Assembly (NCBI GenBank): GCA_041920415.1
Contig: JBHGYD010000049.1
Location: 173,391-237,390, forward strand
Length of the DNA: 64,000 nucleotides
Source: JBHGYD01 sp041920415
Lineage (GTDB): Bacteria > Bacillota > Bacilli > Bacillales > Anoxybacillaceae
Direction of reading: 5' to 3'
The notes beneath the pieces are model-generated. The model was not told where the DNA came from. It worked only from the letters and a program-made list of their open reading frames with translations, and did not search any database. This document shows positions 34,943 through 43,885 of this stretch, piece after piece (position 1 is the stretch's first letter; every line of letters begins with the position of its first letter). Position numbers and translations under genes: made by a program.

Positions 34943-36400
34943 GTGAAATTAGGTTTGCACGTGATGGAAAAAACATGTCGGCATCGTATGACGGAGGGGA
35001 TTATTGTTACGAATCGTAATGAAATAATTGTTGCGGTGAATGAAAACGTTTTAACAGTAACAGGTCATTCTAAGGAACACCTTATAGGTCAACCATTCCG
35101 CCTGCTGCTAACACATGAGCATTATATCACGGCCTATCACTCTATATGGAAATCTGTACTAGAACATGGGTATTGGGAAGGAGAAATTCGTACCATTTTG
35201 CCGAACGGTCAATCTGTTTCTAAAAAACTAACGGTTTATGCATTAAACGGTACAAACGAAAATGGATTGTATATATGGTGTTTTTCGGATGCGGAATTCA
35301 ACATGTCAGAAATAGAGCAAATGTTAGAAGCGATTTATAAAGCTTCACCGATGGCAATGGTGACGCTACATACAGATATGACCGTAAAATATTGGGGTGA
35401 GACGGCAGAAAAACTATTTGGTTGGAAAAAAGAAGAAATGATCGGGCAATCATTCTTTTCTTTATTAAATGGTTGTCCTCGTTATATGTTAAGTATGTTC
35501 CAGCAAACGACGAAAGGGGATATTCCGAGTTTCGAATGTGTCGCTAGGAGAAAAGATGGAACCGTGATCGATATCGCTTGTTCCGTTGTGTCTATCATCG
35601 ACTCAGATGGAACGATCACGGGATATATCATGATGATGAACGACATTACAAAAGCGAAACAAAAAGATCTCGAGTATAAAAAACAATTAGAACTAGCCAA
35701 AAAAATCCAACAAAGCGTGTTAACAGCCCCCATTCAAAGCAATACGTTAACAATGGATGCGATTTACATTCCATCAGAAGAATTGTCTGGTGATATGTAT
35801 GCTTGTTATCAAATTGATGATCATCGATATGGGATTATTATCATCGATGTGATGGGCCACGGACTTTCTTCCTCCCTAGTAAGCATGTCCTTACGTTCAT
35901 TATTAAGAGGCTTAATACTTCGTGTCATTGACCCCATTTATGTAGCAGCGGAACTAGAGAAACATTTACAAAACTTATTTCCTGAAGGCTCTAGCGAGAT
36001 GCACTATCTTTTTTCGATGATTTATTTAGTCATCGATACAAAAAGGCAACAAATTGAATATACGAATGCAGGACATCCTTCTGGATTATTGTTAACAAAT
36101 AATGGAGAGATTGTTGAGTTAGACAAAGGGGGGCTTGCGATTGGGAGCCCGTTTTCCGTTCCATTTGAAAAAGGAGTCATTCACTATAACAAACGAACGA
36201 AATTATTTTTATATACCGATGGCATTTTAGATGAAATCGATTCGTCCGTTCTAAAAAGCATGACGAAAATCTATAACTATGTGAGAAATAATCGTCATTT
36301 ATCGGACCAACAGTTTTTACATTTGCTTGTAGACAAGTATTTACGCCAATCTCGTCCGACGGATGATATTTGCTTGATGTCGATTACCATTCATGAATAG
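34943..36400 (+). CDS. PAS-PAS-PP2C (RsbU/RsbP-type) serine phosphatase
   Basis: 485 residues: a first PAS domain (ITEGIIVTNRNEII-like, about 12-115), a second (about 122-235, MLEAIYKASPMAMVTLHTDMTVKYWGETAEKLFGW), a short linker helix, and a SpoIIE/PP2C domain from about 255. The metal-binding regions include SGDMYACYQIDDHRYGIIIIDVMGHG and TNAGHPSGLLL. Such enzymes dephosphorylate a STAS anti-anti-sigma factor when the sensor domain is triggered. The GTG start at 34943 has a distant AAAGGG; an ATG at 34964 is an alternative. It heads a three-gene switch module. Confidence 0.88.
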   Translation: MKLGLHVMEKTCRHRMTEGIIVTNRNEIIVAVNENVLTVTGHSKEHLIGQPFRLLLTHEHYITAYHSIWKSVLEHGYWEGEIRTILPNGQSVSKKLTVYALNGTNENGLYIWCFSDAEFNMSEIEQMLEAIYKASPMAMVTLHTDMTVKYWGETAEKLFGWKKEEMIGQSFFSLLNGCPRYMLSMFQQTTKGDIPSFECVARRKDGTVIDIACSVVSIIDSDGTITGYIMMMNDITKAKQKDLEYKKQLELAKKIQQSVLTAPIQSNTLTMDAIYIPSEELSGDMYACYQIDDHRYGIIIIDVMGHGLSSSLVSMSLRSLLRGLILRVIDPIYVAAELEKHLQNLFPEGSSEMHYLFSMIYLVIDTKRQQIEYTNAGHPSGLLLTNNGEIVELDKGGLAIGSPFSVPFEKGVIHYNKRTKLFLYTDGILDEIDSSVLKSMTKIYNYVRNNRHLSDQQFLHLLVDKYLRQSRPTDDICLMSITIHE

Positions 36401-36412
36401 TAGGTGCGGAAT

Positions 36413-36832
36413 ATGTATGAAATCACCGTTCAATGTCCAGCGAAGATGGAAGCGATCGAGTTTTGTGATATGCTCATCGAACATATTTCTCACTTTTTCA
36501 CAATTCAAGAACGAGAAGCGTTTGTTTTATCGGTTCATGAAGCAATCATTAATTCCATCGAAGCAATGAGGAAGCTGTATGGAGAATCCCATACGAGAAC
36601 GTTCTCTCTTTTCATGCGTATTACCGAAGAAGATATGACGATTCTTGTTTCTGATTGTGCGAACGGTCTTCCAGCACATGAAATCGAAAAATTACAAACA
36701 AAACATTTAGAAGATTTATTGTTGGCAGAGTCTGGTCGAGGTCTGTTGTTAATCAAAGAGTTGATGGATGACATTTGGTTTGAACAACGAGAAAATGGAC
36801 AGCATGCGATTGGGATGAGAATAAGGAGATGA
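36413..36832 (+). CDS. RsbW/SpoIIAB-like anti-sigma-type serine kinase
   Basis: About 139 residues of the GHKL ATPase fold. The N-box is FVLSVHEAIINSIEAM, G1 DCANGLPAHE and G2 ESGRGLLLIKELMDDIWF. These proteins bind a sigma factor or another target and phosphorylate a STAS partner. GTG at 36404 is in frame, but TAGGTGCGG sits at the right distance from the ATG at 36413. It lies between the phosphatase and the STAS protein. Confidence 0.87.
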   Translation: MYEITVQCPAKMEAIEFCDMLIEHISHFFTIQEREAFVLSVHEAIINSIEAMRKLYGESHTRTFSLFMRITEEDMTILVSDCANGLPAHEIEKLQTKHLEDLLLAESGRGLLLIKELMDDIWFEQRENGQHAIGMRIRR

Positions 36833-36836
36833 AACG

Positions 36837-37217
36837 ATGAAAGATTGGACAACAACTCTTGACATTGAAGCAACTTCTACGGCTATGTATGAAAAAATTT
36901 CATTTAAAGGAAAGTTAGTATATAGCACCCAACAAATCGCCAGACAAAAGTTACATAATATTTTAGAGAAAACAACAAACGAGATGTTTTTACTCGATGT
37001 TAGTGAATTATCATTTGTTGACAGTACAGGTCTTGCCATTTTTATTCATTTTTTAAAACGAGAAGTCGATAAGAAAAAGAAGTTCGTTTTTGTCTGCTCT
37101 CATAACGAAGCGATTAAAAAGCTTTTTACAATTGCTAAATTTCATAAACTGTTTCTTTTTGCGAAAACAGAACAAGAAGCGGTTCAATGGTTAATCGAAA
37201 ACGATCCAACTAAATAA
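36837..37217 (+). CDS. STAS-domain anti-anti-sigma factor, RsbV/SpoIIAA-like
   Basis: A 126-residue STAS protein. The segment MFLLDVSELSFVDSTGLAIFIHFLKR carries the DST motif whose serine (or threonine) is normally phosphorylated by the kinase and dephosphorylated by the PP2C protein. ATG at 36837 follows AAGGAGATGAAACG, and the kinase stop is four bases upstream. With the two preceding genes it makes a complete partner switch, but no sigma-factor gene follows; adhT is next. Confidence 0.87.
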   Translation: MKDWTTTLDIEATSTAMYEKISFKGKLVYSTQQIARQKLHNILEKTTNEMFLLDVSELSFVDSTGLAIFIHFLKREVDKKKKFVFVCSHNEAIKKLFTIAKFHKLFLFAKTEQEAVQWLIENDPTK

Positions 37218-37249
37218 AAAGCATTGGCATCAAAACAGTTAACGATTTT

Positions 37250-37265
37250 GTCAAACCTTTTTGAC
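37250..37265 (+). promoter_or_regulatory. inverted repeat upstream of adhT
   Basis: GTCAAA (37250-37255), CCTT, TTTGAC (37260-37265) is a perfect dyad about 90 bases before adhT. A TATAAT lies at about 37314-37319. It could be an operator of adhT or the end of the switch operon transcript; no regulator is indicated. Confidence 0.3.
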
Positions 37266-37352
37266 GAATTGTTGAAGATTGCTGTTTCTCTCTTTTTCCT
37301 TCTAAAAGTCCGAATATAATAAAGACGAACAAGGTGCTGGGAGGGATAAGAA

Positions 37353-38366
37353 ATGAAAGCAGCAGTTGTCAACCAATTTAAAGAACCTCTAGAAGTCAAA
37401 GAAGTAGAAAAACCAACGATTTCCTACGGTGAAGTGCTTGTTCGCATTAAAGCGTGTGGCGTATGCCATACCGACTTACATGCGGCTCATGGCGACTGGC
37501 CAGTCAAACCAAAACTTCCGTTAATTCCGGGACATGAAGGAGTAGGAATTATCGAAGAAGTAGGACCAGGTGTGACGCATCTAAAAGTAGGAGACCGCGT
37601 TGGGATTCCATGGTTATATTCCGCTTGCGGTCATTGTGAATATTGTTTGACCGGACAAGAAACATTATGTGAAAACCAATTGAACGCTGGATATTCTGTT
37701 GATGGGGGATATGCAGAATATTGTCGAGCTGCGGCGGATTATGTGGTGAAAATTCCAGATAACTTATCGTTCGAAGAAGCAGCACCTATTTTCTGTGCAG
37801 GTGTCACTACGTATAAAGCGTTAAAAGTAACAGGTGCAAAACCTGGAGAATGGGTTGCTATTTACGGAATTGGTGGTTTAGGTCATGTTGCTGTGCAATA
37901 CGCCAAAGCAATGGGACTTCATGTAGTGGCCGTTGATTTAGGAGATGAAAAGTTAGAACTTGCAAAAGAATTGGGAGCCGACCTTGTTGTCAACCCATTG
38001 AAAGAAGATGCTGCGCAATTTATGAAAGAAAAAGTCGGCGGCGTACATGCGACAGTAGTTACCGCTGTATCGAAGCCAGCGTTTGCATCAGCTTACAAAT
38101 CTCTTCGTCGAGGTGGAACGTGTGTTCTTGTCGGATTGCCACCAGAAGAAATGCCAATTCCAATTTTTGATACGGTATTAAACGGTGTGAAAGTCGTCGG
38201 TTCGATTGTCGGTACAAGAAAAGATTTGCAAGAAGCGCTTCAATTCGCAGCGGAAGGAAAAGTAAAAACGATCGTGGAAGTTCAACCACTCGAGAATATT
38301 AATGATGTATTTGACCGTATGTTAAAAGGACAAATTAATGGTCGTGTCGTATTAACTTTAGAATAA
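37353..38366 (+). CDS. adhT: zinc-dependent alcohol dehydrogenase, ADH-T type
   Basis: 337 residues, the same length as, and very close to, the thermostable B. stearothermophilus ADH-T sequence as I remember it. It oxidises ethanol and other primary alcohols with NAD. Catalytic zinc ligands Cys38 and His61 (PGHEG) and Cys148 are present, as are the structural zinc cysteines 92, 95, 98 and 106 (CGHCEYCLTGQETLC). The Rossmann motif GIGGLGHVAVQYAK binds NAD. Start ATG follows GGGAGGGATAAG. It is monocistronic, with a terminator behind it. Confidence 0.95.
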   Translation: MKAAVVNQFKEPLEVKEVEKPTISYGEVLVRIKACGVCHTDLHAAHGDWPVKPKLPLIPGHEGVGIIEEVGPGVTHLKVGDRVGIPWLYSACGHCEYCLTGQETLCENQLNAGYSVDGGYAEYCRAAADYVVKIPDNLSFEEAAPIFCAGVTTYKALKVTGAKPGEWVAIYGIGGLGHVAVQYAKAMGLHVVAVDLGDEKLELAKELGADLVVNPLKEDAAQFMKEKVGGVHATVVTAVSKPAFASAYKSLRRGGTCVLVGLPPEEMPIPIFDTVLNGVKVVGSIVGTRKDLQEALQFAAEGKVKTIVEVQPLENINDVFDRMLKGQINGRVVLTLE

Positions 38367-38372
38367 CAACCA

Positions 38373-38406
38373 AAGAAAGCGGGAGTTTCTTCTCGCTTTC
38401 TTTTTT
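38373..38406 (+). terminator. adhT terminator
   Basis: AAGAAAGCG and CGCTTTCTT arms (about 38373-38381 and 38394-38402) around a 12-base loop, running into six T residues. Confidence 0.85.
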
Positions 38407-38495
38407 ATTCGTTTTGTTCCCCCATATCAAAAAATTGTAAACAGCGCTTCATACGAGGTACAATAAAAATTACAGTGAAGGGTGGGGGAAGGAAC

Positions 38496-40235
38496 GTGCG
38501 ACATGTACTATCGTATTTAAAACCGTATGCAAAATGGATGATTCTTGCTTGGATCTTTATGCTTATTGAACTCCTTGTAGAGTTGTGGCATCCGTTACTC
38601 ATGGAAAAAATTATTGACGATGGGGTTATGCAAAGAGATTTACACGTTATATGGAAATGGGGAGCGGTCATGATTGGGACATCACTTCTCGCCTTTGCTT
38701 CCGGTATTGCCAATTCTTTTACCGCTGCCTATGTTGGTCAGCAGTATGGTTTTGATTTGCGAAAGCACTTATTTGAAAAAATTCAATCGTTTTCGTTTGC
38801 CAATTTCGAACAATTTCCAACCGCTTCGTTAATTACGCGAATGACTAATGACGTAACACAAATGCAAAATATGGTGTTTATGAGTTTGCGGATTATGTTG
38901 CGAGCACCGCTACTCATCGTGTTTGGAATGGTCATGGCGTTGTTTGTTCATGCTAAACTTGCTCTTATTTTAGTAGTTGCCGTACCGTTGCTTTTAGTTT
39001 TTTTGATTGTGATGATGAATAAGGCGGCAACGTTGTTTTCAGTGGTCCAGCAAACGCTTGACCGAGTCAACAGCGTAATGAGAGAAAATTTAGCCGGCAT
39101 GCGACTCATTAAAGCATGGATGCGTGGAACATATGAACAACAACGTTTTACAAAAGCGAATGAAGCGCTCATGACACGAACAATGAGTGTATTACGCCTC
39201 ATCGAAACCATTACCCCCGTTTTATTGCTTGTCATGAATATGGCGGTCATTGTCATTCTTTCAGTTGGACGAATCGAAATTCATACTGGAAGTGCGAAAG
39301 CGGGAGAAGTGGTAGCAATTGTCAATTATACAACGCGAATTACTACGGCTTTATCGATTTTTACGTTTATTACGATGGCGTTTTCTCGCGCTAGGGCGTC
39401 TGCGCAGCGCATTTCTGATGTATTAACCGCATGCGTTGATATCGTTGATGATGAACAGGTGAACGAGAGAAAGATACAAGAAGGAGAAATACAATTTGAG
39501 CATGTTTCATTTCGCTATCCGAGCAGCGGTTCGTTCGTGTTAAAAGACGTTTCTTTTGTTGTTCAGGCACATGAAACTGTGGCAATTTTAGGAGCGACCG
39601 GAGCAGGAAAATCTTCTATATTGCAGCTCATTCCTCGACTATACGATGTTACCGAAGGGCGAGTGCTCATCGACGGCATCGATATTCGACAGATGAAACA
39701 AGAGCATTTACGAGCCGATATTAGTTTTGTCCCACAAGACGTATTGTTATTTTCTGGAACTATTAAAGACAACATTCGCTTCGGAAACGAAGATGTTTCC
39801 ATGGAAGAGATGATCAAAGCGGCCAAAGACGCACAAATTCATGACACGATTATTAAATTTCCTCAAGGCTATGACACAATTATTGGACAAAAAGGGGTTA
39901 ACTTATCAGGAGGACAAAAGCAACGCCTTTCGATCGCACGGGCGCTTGTCCGGAAACCAAAAATCCTGTTGTTAGATGATAGCACAAGCGCACTTGATGT
40001 AAAAACAGAAACAAGGCTATTACAAGCATTAAAAACGTATCCATGCACGACCTTAATTGTGACGCAAAAAATTTATACAGCAATGGAAGCGGATACGATT
40101 TTCCTTTTAGACGATGGCGTATTATTAGCCAAAGGAAATCATGAATACTTATTACAAAACAGCGAACTTTATCGCAAAATGGTCGAATCACAGTTCGGAA
40201 AGAAGGGACTTGGCGATGTTAAGACCGCGACGTAA
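38496..40235 (+). CDS. yfiB: ABC exporter half-transporter, YfiB-like, degenerate ATPase site
   Basis: A 579-residue fused permease-ATPase with six membrane helices, then a nucleotide-binding domain: Walker A GATGAGKSS, signature LSGGQKQ, Walker B ILLLDDSTSALD. The residue after the Walker B aspartate is Asp instead of catalytic Glu, and the H-loop reads VTQK instead of AHR, so this domain supplies the non-catalytic site of a heterodimer. GTG at 38496 follows GGGGGAAGGAAC; an earlier in-frame GTG lacks a site. It overlaps the next gene by 20 bases. Substrate unknown, likely drugs or peptides/lipids. Confidence 0.9.
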   Translation: MRHVLSYLKPYAKWMILAWIFMLIELLVELWHPLLMEKIIDDGVMQRDLHVIWKWGAVMIGTSLLAFASGIANSFTAAYVGQQYGFDLRKHLFEKIQSFSFANFEQFPTASLITRMTNDVTQMQNMVFMSLRIMLRAPLLIVFGMVMALFVHAKLALILVVAVPLLLVFLIVMMNKAATLFSVVQQTLDRVNSVMRENLAGMRLIKAWMRGTYEQQRFTKANEALMTRTMSVLRLIETITPVLLLVMNMAVIVILSVGRIEIHTGSAKAGEVVAIVNYTTRITTALSIFTFITMAFSRARASAQRISDVLTACVDIVDDEQVNERKIQEGEIQFEHVSFRYPSSGSFVLKDVSFVVQAHETVAILGATGAGKSSILQLIPRLYDVTEGRVLIDGIDIRQMKQEHLRADISFVPQDVLLFSGTIKDNIRFGNEDVSMEEMIKAAKDAQIHDTIIKFPQGYDTIIGQKGVNLSGGQKQRLSIARALVRKPKILLLDDSTSALDVKTETRLLQALKTYPCTTLIVTQKIYTAMEADTIFLLDDGVLLAKGNHEYLLQNSELYRKMVESQFGKKGLGDVKTAT

Positions 40236-42012
40236 CGCAATCGTTTTGCCGGAAAAGAAGCAACACGCAAAAGACAACATAGGGACATTGAAGCGAATAT
40301 GGTCGTTTCTTTCTGACCAAAAAGGGCGATTCGCTGTCGTGTTGTTCATGGTGATCATAAGCTCCTGTTTAAGCCTTCTCGGTCCTTATGTTGTTGGAAA
40401 GGCGATTGATACATATATCGTCACAAGAAAAACAGATGGCTTTTTTTCATTATTGACTGCACTTGTGCTTATTTATCTCACTCTCTCACTTTCTACGTTT
40501 TTACAAAACTATTGGATGATTGGCATTGCCCAAAAAACGATTTATTCCATTCGTAAGCAACTGTTTGATCATTTTCATCAATTGCCGATTTCTTTTTTTG
40601 ACAAACGGCAACATGGAGAGTTAATGAGTCGAATCACAAACGATATTGAAAATATGAGCCAAACGTTCAATGGCACCGTCATTCAAGTCGTCTCTAGCAC
40701 GCTTACTCTCATTGGTGCTGTGGTGGTGATGCTTTCGTTAAGCCCGCTCCTCACGGCGGTCACATTATTGATTGTGCCGATGATGTATGGAGGGATGAAA
40801 TGGATTACGAACCGAACGCAAAAACGATTTAAAGAACAACAACGAAACTTAGGTGAACTAAATGGATTCATTGAAGAAATCATTTCCGGACAAAAAATTG
40901 TAAAAATGTTTGCTCAAGAAAAAACGGTCATTACTCAATTTTTATCAAAAAACGAACAGCTGAAACAGTCGGGGTTTTGGGCGCAAACGTATTCAGGATT
41001 AATCCCAAAGCTCATGAACGTCTTAAACAACGTAAGCTTTGCTCTTATCGCGGGTGTCGGTGGCGTTCTTGCTTTAAAAGGAATCATTTCCATTGGTGTG
41101 ATTGTCATTTTTACAGAATACGCAAGACAATTTACGCGGCCGTTGAATGACCTTGCTAACCAATGGAATACACTGCTATCGGCTTTAGCGGGAGCGGAGA
41201 GAGTTTTTGAGATTTTGGACATGGAGAAAGAAGAACGCGATGAAACAAAGGCGCTTTCCATATCTGCTATCCGCGGTGAAGTTGAATTTCGTCATGTTTC
41301 TTTTTCGTATGATAAAGAAAACGAAGCCATTCGCGACGTCAGTTTCTCTGTTTCTCCAGGAGAAACCGTCGCGCTCGTCGGTCCCACTGGTGCGGGGAAA
41401 ACGACAATCATCCAATTGCTCACGCGATTTTATGACCCCGATCGCGGACAAATTTTTATTGACGGACATGATGGTCAACAAATCAAGCGAGCAAGCCTCC
41501 GTCAACATATGGCCTTTGTTTTGCAAGATCCGTTCCTTTTTCAAGGAACGATTCGAGAAAATATTCGTTACGGACGTCTTGATGCGAGTGACGAAGAAGT
41601 GGAAGAAGCAGCGAAGTGGGCGAATGCGCATTCGTTTATTATGAAGCTACCAAATGGATACGATACCGTTTTACAGCAAGATGGTAGCGGGATTAGCCAA
41701 GGACAAAAACAATTGCTCGCTATTGCTAGAGCGATGATTGCCAATCCGTCCATCTTAATTTTAGATGAAGCAACAAGTAACATTGATACGATGACCGAAT
41801 TAAAAATTCAAGAAGCGCTCGAACGGCTTATGAACGGACGAACATGTTTTGTTATTGCCCATCGATTAAATACGATTCAAAACGCTGACCGTATTCTTGT
41901 GCTGAATGAAGGTCAGCTTATTGAACAAGGAACACACGCCTCCCTTTTAGAGGCGAAAGGGTTTTATTATGAGTTGTACCATAGTCAATTCAAAAAAGAA
42001 GCTATATTATAA
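40216..42012 (+). CDS. yfiC: ABC exporter half-transporter, YfiC-like
   Basis: 598 residues, partner of the preceding protein. Six membrane helices are followed by an ATPase domain with Walker A GPTGAGKTT, Walker B SILILDEATSNID (catalytic Glu intact) and H-loop IAHRLNTI. The signature is ISQGQKQ, where Gln replaces the second glycine residue, which again marks asymmetry between the two sites. The ATG at 40216 lies inside the end of yfiB after AAGGGACTTGGCG. The pair matches B. subtilis yfiB-yfiC organisation. Confidence 0.9.
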   Translation: MLRPRRNAIVLPEKKQHAKDNIGTLKRIWSFLSDQKGRFAVVLFMVIISSCLSLLGPYVVGKAIDTYIVTRKTDGFFSLLTALVLIYLTLSLSTFLQNYWMIGIAQKTIYSIRKQLFDHFHQLPISFFDKRQHGELMSRITNDIENMSQTFNGTVIQVVSSTLTLIGAVVVMLSLSPLLTAVTLLIVPMMYGGMKWITNRTQKRFKEQQRNLGELNGFIEEIISGQKIVKMFAQEKTVITQFLSKNEQLKQSGFWAQTYSGLIPKLMNVLNNVSFALIAGVGGVLALKGIISIGVIVIFTEYARQFTRPLNDLANQWNTLLSALAGAERVFEILDMEKEERDETKALSISAIRGEVEFRHVSFSYDKENEAIRDVSFSVSPGETVALVGPTGAGKTTIIQLLTRFYDPDRGQIFIDGHDGQQIKRASLRQHMAFVLQDPFLFQGTIRENIRYGRLDASDEEVEEAAKWANAHSFIMKLPNGYDTVLQQDGSGISQGQKQLLAIARAMIANPSILILDEATSNIDTMTELKIQEALERLMNGRTCFVIAHRLNTIQNADRILVLNEGQLIEQGTHASLLEAKGFYYELYHSQFKKEAIL

Positions 42013-42025
42013 AGAAAGTAAACAA

Positions 42026-42060
42026 AAAGACTTGTACGTGACAAACGCACAAGTCTTTTC
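42026..42060 (+). terminator. terminator between yfiC and the MOSC gene
   Basis: AAAGACTTGT and ACAAGTCTTT arms (about 42026-42035 and 42049-42058). It is palindromic enough to serve both convergent genes. Confidence 0.8.
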
Positions 42061-42063
42061 TTC

Positions 42064-42720
42064 TTATGATTCGAGCTTTTCGAGTCTTTTGATAAATGAG
42101 TGGCGCCAATCATCAGATAAAGCGGTTTCTGTGATGATATCCCTTATCGCTGCTACATTCGTTTTTTCCCAATATTTAATTTGATTGACATACTGAATTG
42201 ACAACGGCGTTTCGCTACGCTCGACTAATGTTAACACATCGCCTTGCTTTACGAACCCTTCTTGTAATACTCGAAAATAAAACCCTGTATATCCGGTTTC
42301 TTGCACTTTGAGAGGAAGGTCTTTTAACCCATGACGTTTTGCGAGTTTAAAACAAGGCTGTCGAGGCTGAGATACTTGGACGATGGCTGTTCCGACTTCA
42401 AACACATCACCAATACAAACGTTTTCTTCTGTTAATCCGGAAAGCGTAAGATTTTCACCGAACGCTCCCGCGGTAAACGGACGATGATACATTCGTTCCC
42501 ACACCAAGAAATGCTCGGATGGATACACACAGACTGCTTTGTCAGGCCCGCCGTGATGAACGAGATCGGCTTGTCCGTCGCCAAGAAAATTTGTTTTTGT
42601 TAGCCAAAGAGGAGAATCGACCGGTTGTTTATGAATTCCAGTTGTGAATTTCATTCCGTCCATTACCATGGTTGTAGGTTGACCAATATTGAGCGAAACA
42701 ACGCGCCCTGTGCTTTTCAT
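42064..42720 (-). CDS. MOSC-domain protein, YiiM-like
   Basis: About 218 residues. A MOSC beta-barrel contains the conserved VSQPRQPCFKLAKRHG with the presumed molybdenum-cofactor-binding cysteine, preceded by GAFGENLTLSGL and DLVHHGGPDKAVCVYP. YiiM-type proteins take part in molybdoenzyme-dependent reduction of N-hydroxylated bases. GTG and ATG codons occur upstream, but TAGGAG is eight bases before the ATG at 42720. It stands alone, convergent with yfiC. Confidence 0.87.
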   Translation of the reverse strand: MKSTGRVVSLNIGQPTTMVMDGMKFTTGIHKQPVDSPLWLTKTNFLGDGQADLVHHGGPDKAVCVYPSEHFLVWERMYHRPFTAGAFGENLTLSGLTEENVCIGDVFEVGTAIVQVSQPRQPCFKLAKRHGLKDLPLKVQETGYTGFYFRVLQEGFVKQGDVLTLVERSETPLSIQYVNQIKYWEKTNVAAIRDIITETALSDDWRHSFIKRLEKLES

Positions 42721-42869
42721 CAACATCACTCCTAACTACTTAACCGAGAGAAATGGTGTATGTATGAATCTTACTAATGATTGTAGTCTTATTGAACTTA
42801 AAAATCTATACAAAACTTTGCTATAATAAAGTGGTGAAAGAGAAAATATGATCGAAAGGGTGTGAATGC

Positions 42870-43427
42870 ATGCCAGCAGTAGAATCAACGATGTTTCCAT
42901 TAGGAAAACAAGCTCCGTCGTTTGAACTTGTCAATGCTGTTGACGGGAAAACGGTTCGGTTGGAAGATGTAAAATCAGACATTGCAACGGTCATCATGTT
43001 TATTTGTAATCATTGCCCATTTGTCAAACACGTCCAACACGAGCTCGTTCGTCTGGCCAACGATTATCAGCCAAAAGGGGTTACGTTTATCGCGATTAAC
43101 TCAAACGATGTGGAAAGATATCCAGATGATTCACCGGAGAATATGAAAAAAGTAGCCGAAGAACTTGGCTACCCATTCCCATACTTATTTGACGAAACAC
43201 AAGAGGTAGCAAAAGCGTACCAAGCCGCTTGCACACCAGATTTTTACGTGTTTGACCGCGACTTAAAATGCGTCTATCGCGGACAGCTCGATGACTCAAG
43301 ACCTAACAACGGGATTCCTGTCACTGGTGAATCCATTCGTGCGGCCCTAGACGCGCTGTTAAACAACGAACCAGTACCGGAAAAACAAAAACCTAGTATC
43401 GGCTGCAGCATTAAGTGGAAAGAATAG
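42870..43427 (+). CDS. thioredoxin-fold (AhpC/TSA-like) protein
   Basis: A 185-residue soluble protein: LGKQAPSFELVNAVDGKTV, then FICNHCPFVKHVQHELVRLA with a CxxC-type CNHC pair, then GVTFIAINSNDVERYPDDSPENMKKVAEELG. This is the common thioredoxin-like family of redoxin domain, whose proteins often end in CSIKW as here (IGCSIKWKE). It probably works as a thiol oxidoreductase; partners are unknown. ATG follows AAAGGGTGTGAATGC. Confidence 0.85.
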   Translation: MPAVESTMFPLGKQAPSFELVNAVDGKTVRLEDVKSDIATVIMFICNHCPFVKHVQHELVRLANDYQPKGVTFIAINSNDVERYPDDSPENMKKVAEELGYPFPYLFDETQEVAKAYQAACTPDFYVFDRDLKCVYRGQLDDSRPNNGIPVTGESIRAALDALLNNEPVPEKQKPSIGCSIKWKE

Positions 43428-43434
43428 CTTACAA

Positions 43435-43469
43435 AAAGAGCTGACCTCCTTTTCAGTCAGCTCTTTTTC
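43435..43469 (+). terminator. terminator of the thioredoxin-like gene
   Basis: AAAGAGCTGAC (43435-43445) pairs with GTCAGCTCTTT (43456-43466), then TT. Confidence 0.88.
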
Positions 43470-43630
43470 TGTAAATGGGGTTTGCGGTTGATGAAAAAAA
43501 TTTTAAACGCCTTGATCACTTTCGTATCCACCACTTGGAAATGTTGGTTTAGTTCATTTTCAAGTGGTGTTTTTTTCGTGCGTGTATGCGTATTTATAAT
43601 ACAACCATTTCTTTCTATATTTAAATTTTT

Positions 43631-43663
43631 GGTTCTTCACCATAACCTGTGCTTGAAATTTTA
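43631..43663 (+). repeat. transposon-end-like repeat, copy 1
   Basis: Begins GGTTCTTCACCATAA and ends TGTGCTTGAAATTTTA. It matches copy 2 (45206-45238) in the same orientation with a few differences, and copy 3 (45363-45393) in inverted orientation. The GG-start and the location resemble terminal inverted repeats of ISL3-type elements; that family link is inference. Confidence 0.6.
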
Positions 43664-43835
43664 TCGCATTTGTGATAAAAGGCTGCCACTTTTTTAATGA
43701 ATGAACTATGTGCTTTGACAGACAAATGTGAGTTCAATTTGTCCTCCGCGAAAGTCATGCACGTTTTATGATGATGAACCCAATTTTTTATCATTAGGCA
43801 ATTTACTCATACATTATTTATACGGGATACGTATA

Positions 43836-43844
43836 CATACAGTA
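43836..43844 (+). promoter_or_regulatory. sporulation sigma (K or E) -10 element of cotB
   Basis: CATACAGTA fits the mother-cell consensus CATANNNTA, 42 bases before the cotB start. A clear -35 is not visible at 16-17 bases. B. subtilis cotB is sigma-K dependent, which agrees. Confidence 0.5.
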
Positions 43845-43885
43845 TAAATAACCCTTATGGATAATGAACAAGGAGGAATTTAGAT

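Larger units (their letters stand above)
43470..43885. other. 416-base spacer before cotB
   Basis: No gene is supported. It holds a second terminator-like hairpin (CCACTTG.AAATG at 43531-43543 with CATTT.CAAGTGG at 43555-43567, then TGTTTTTTT), a transposon-end-like repeat at 43631-43663, and the cotB promoter. The hairpin follows an already complete terminator and has no obvious gene of its own; the minus strand there is open but lacks a start. Confidence 0.55.

Noticed and set aside
43482..43697. 71-codon plus-strand frame rich in Phe
   Set aside because: It crosses a terminator-like hairpin and the transposon-end repeat, lacks a ribosome site, and resembles no family.
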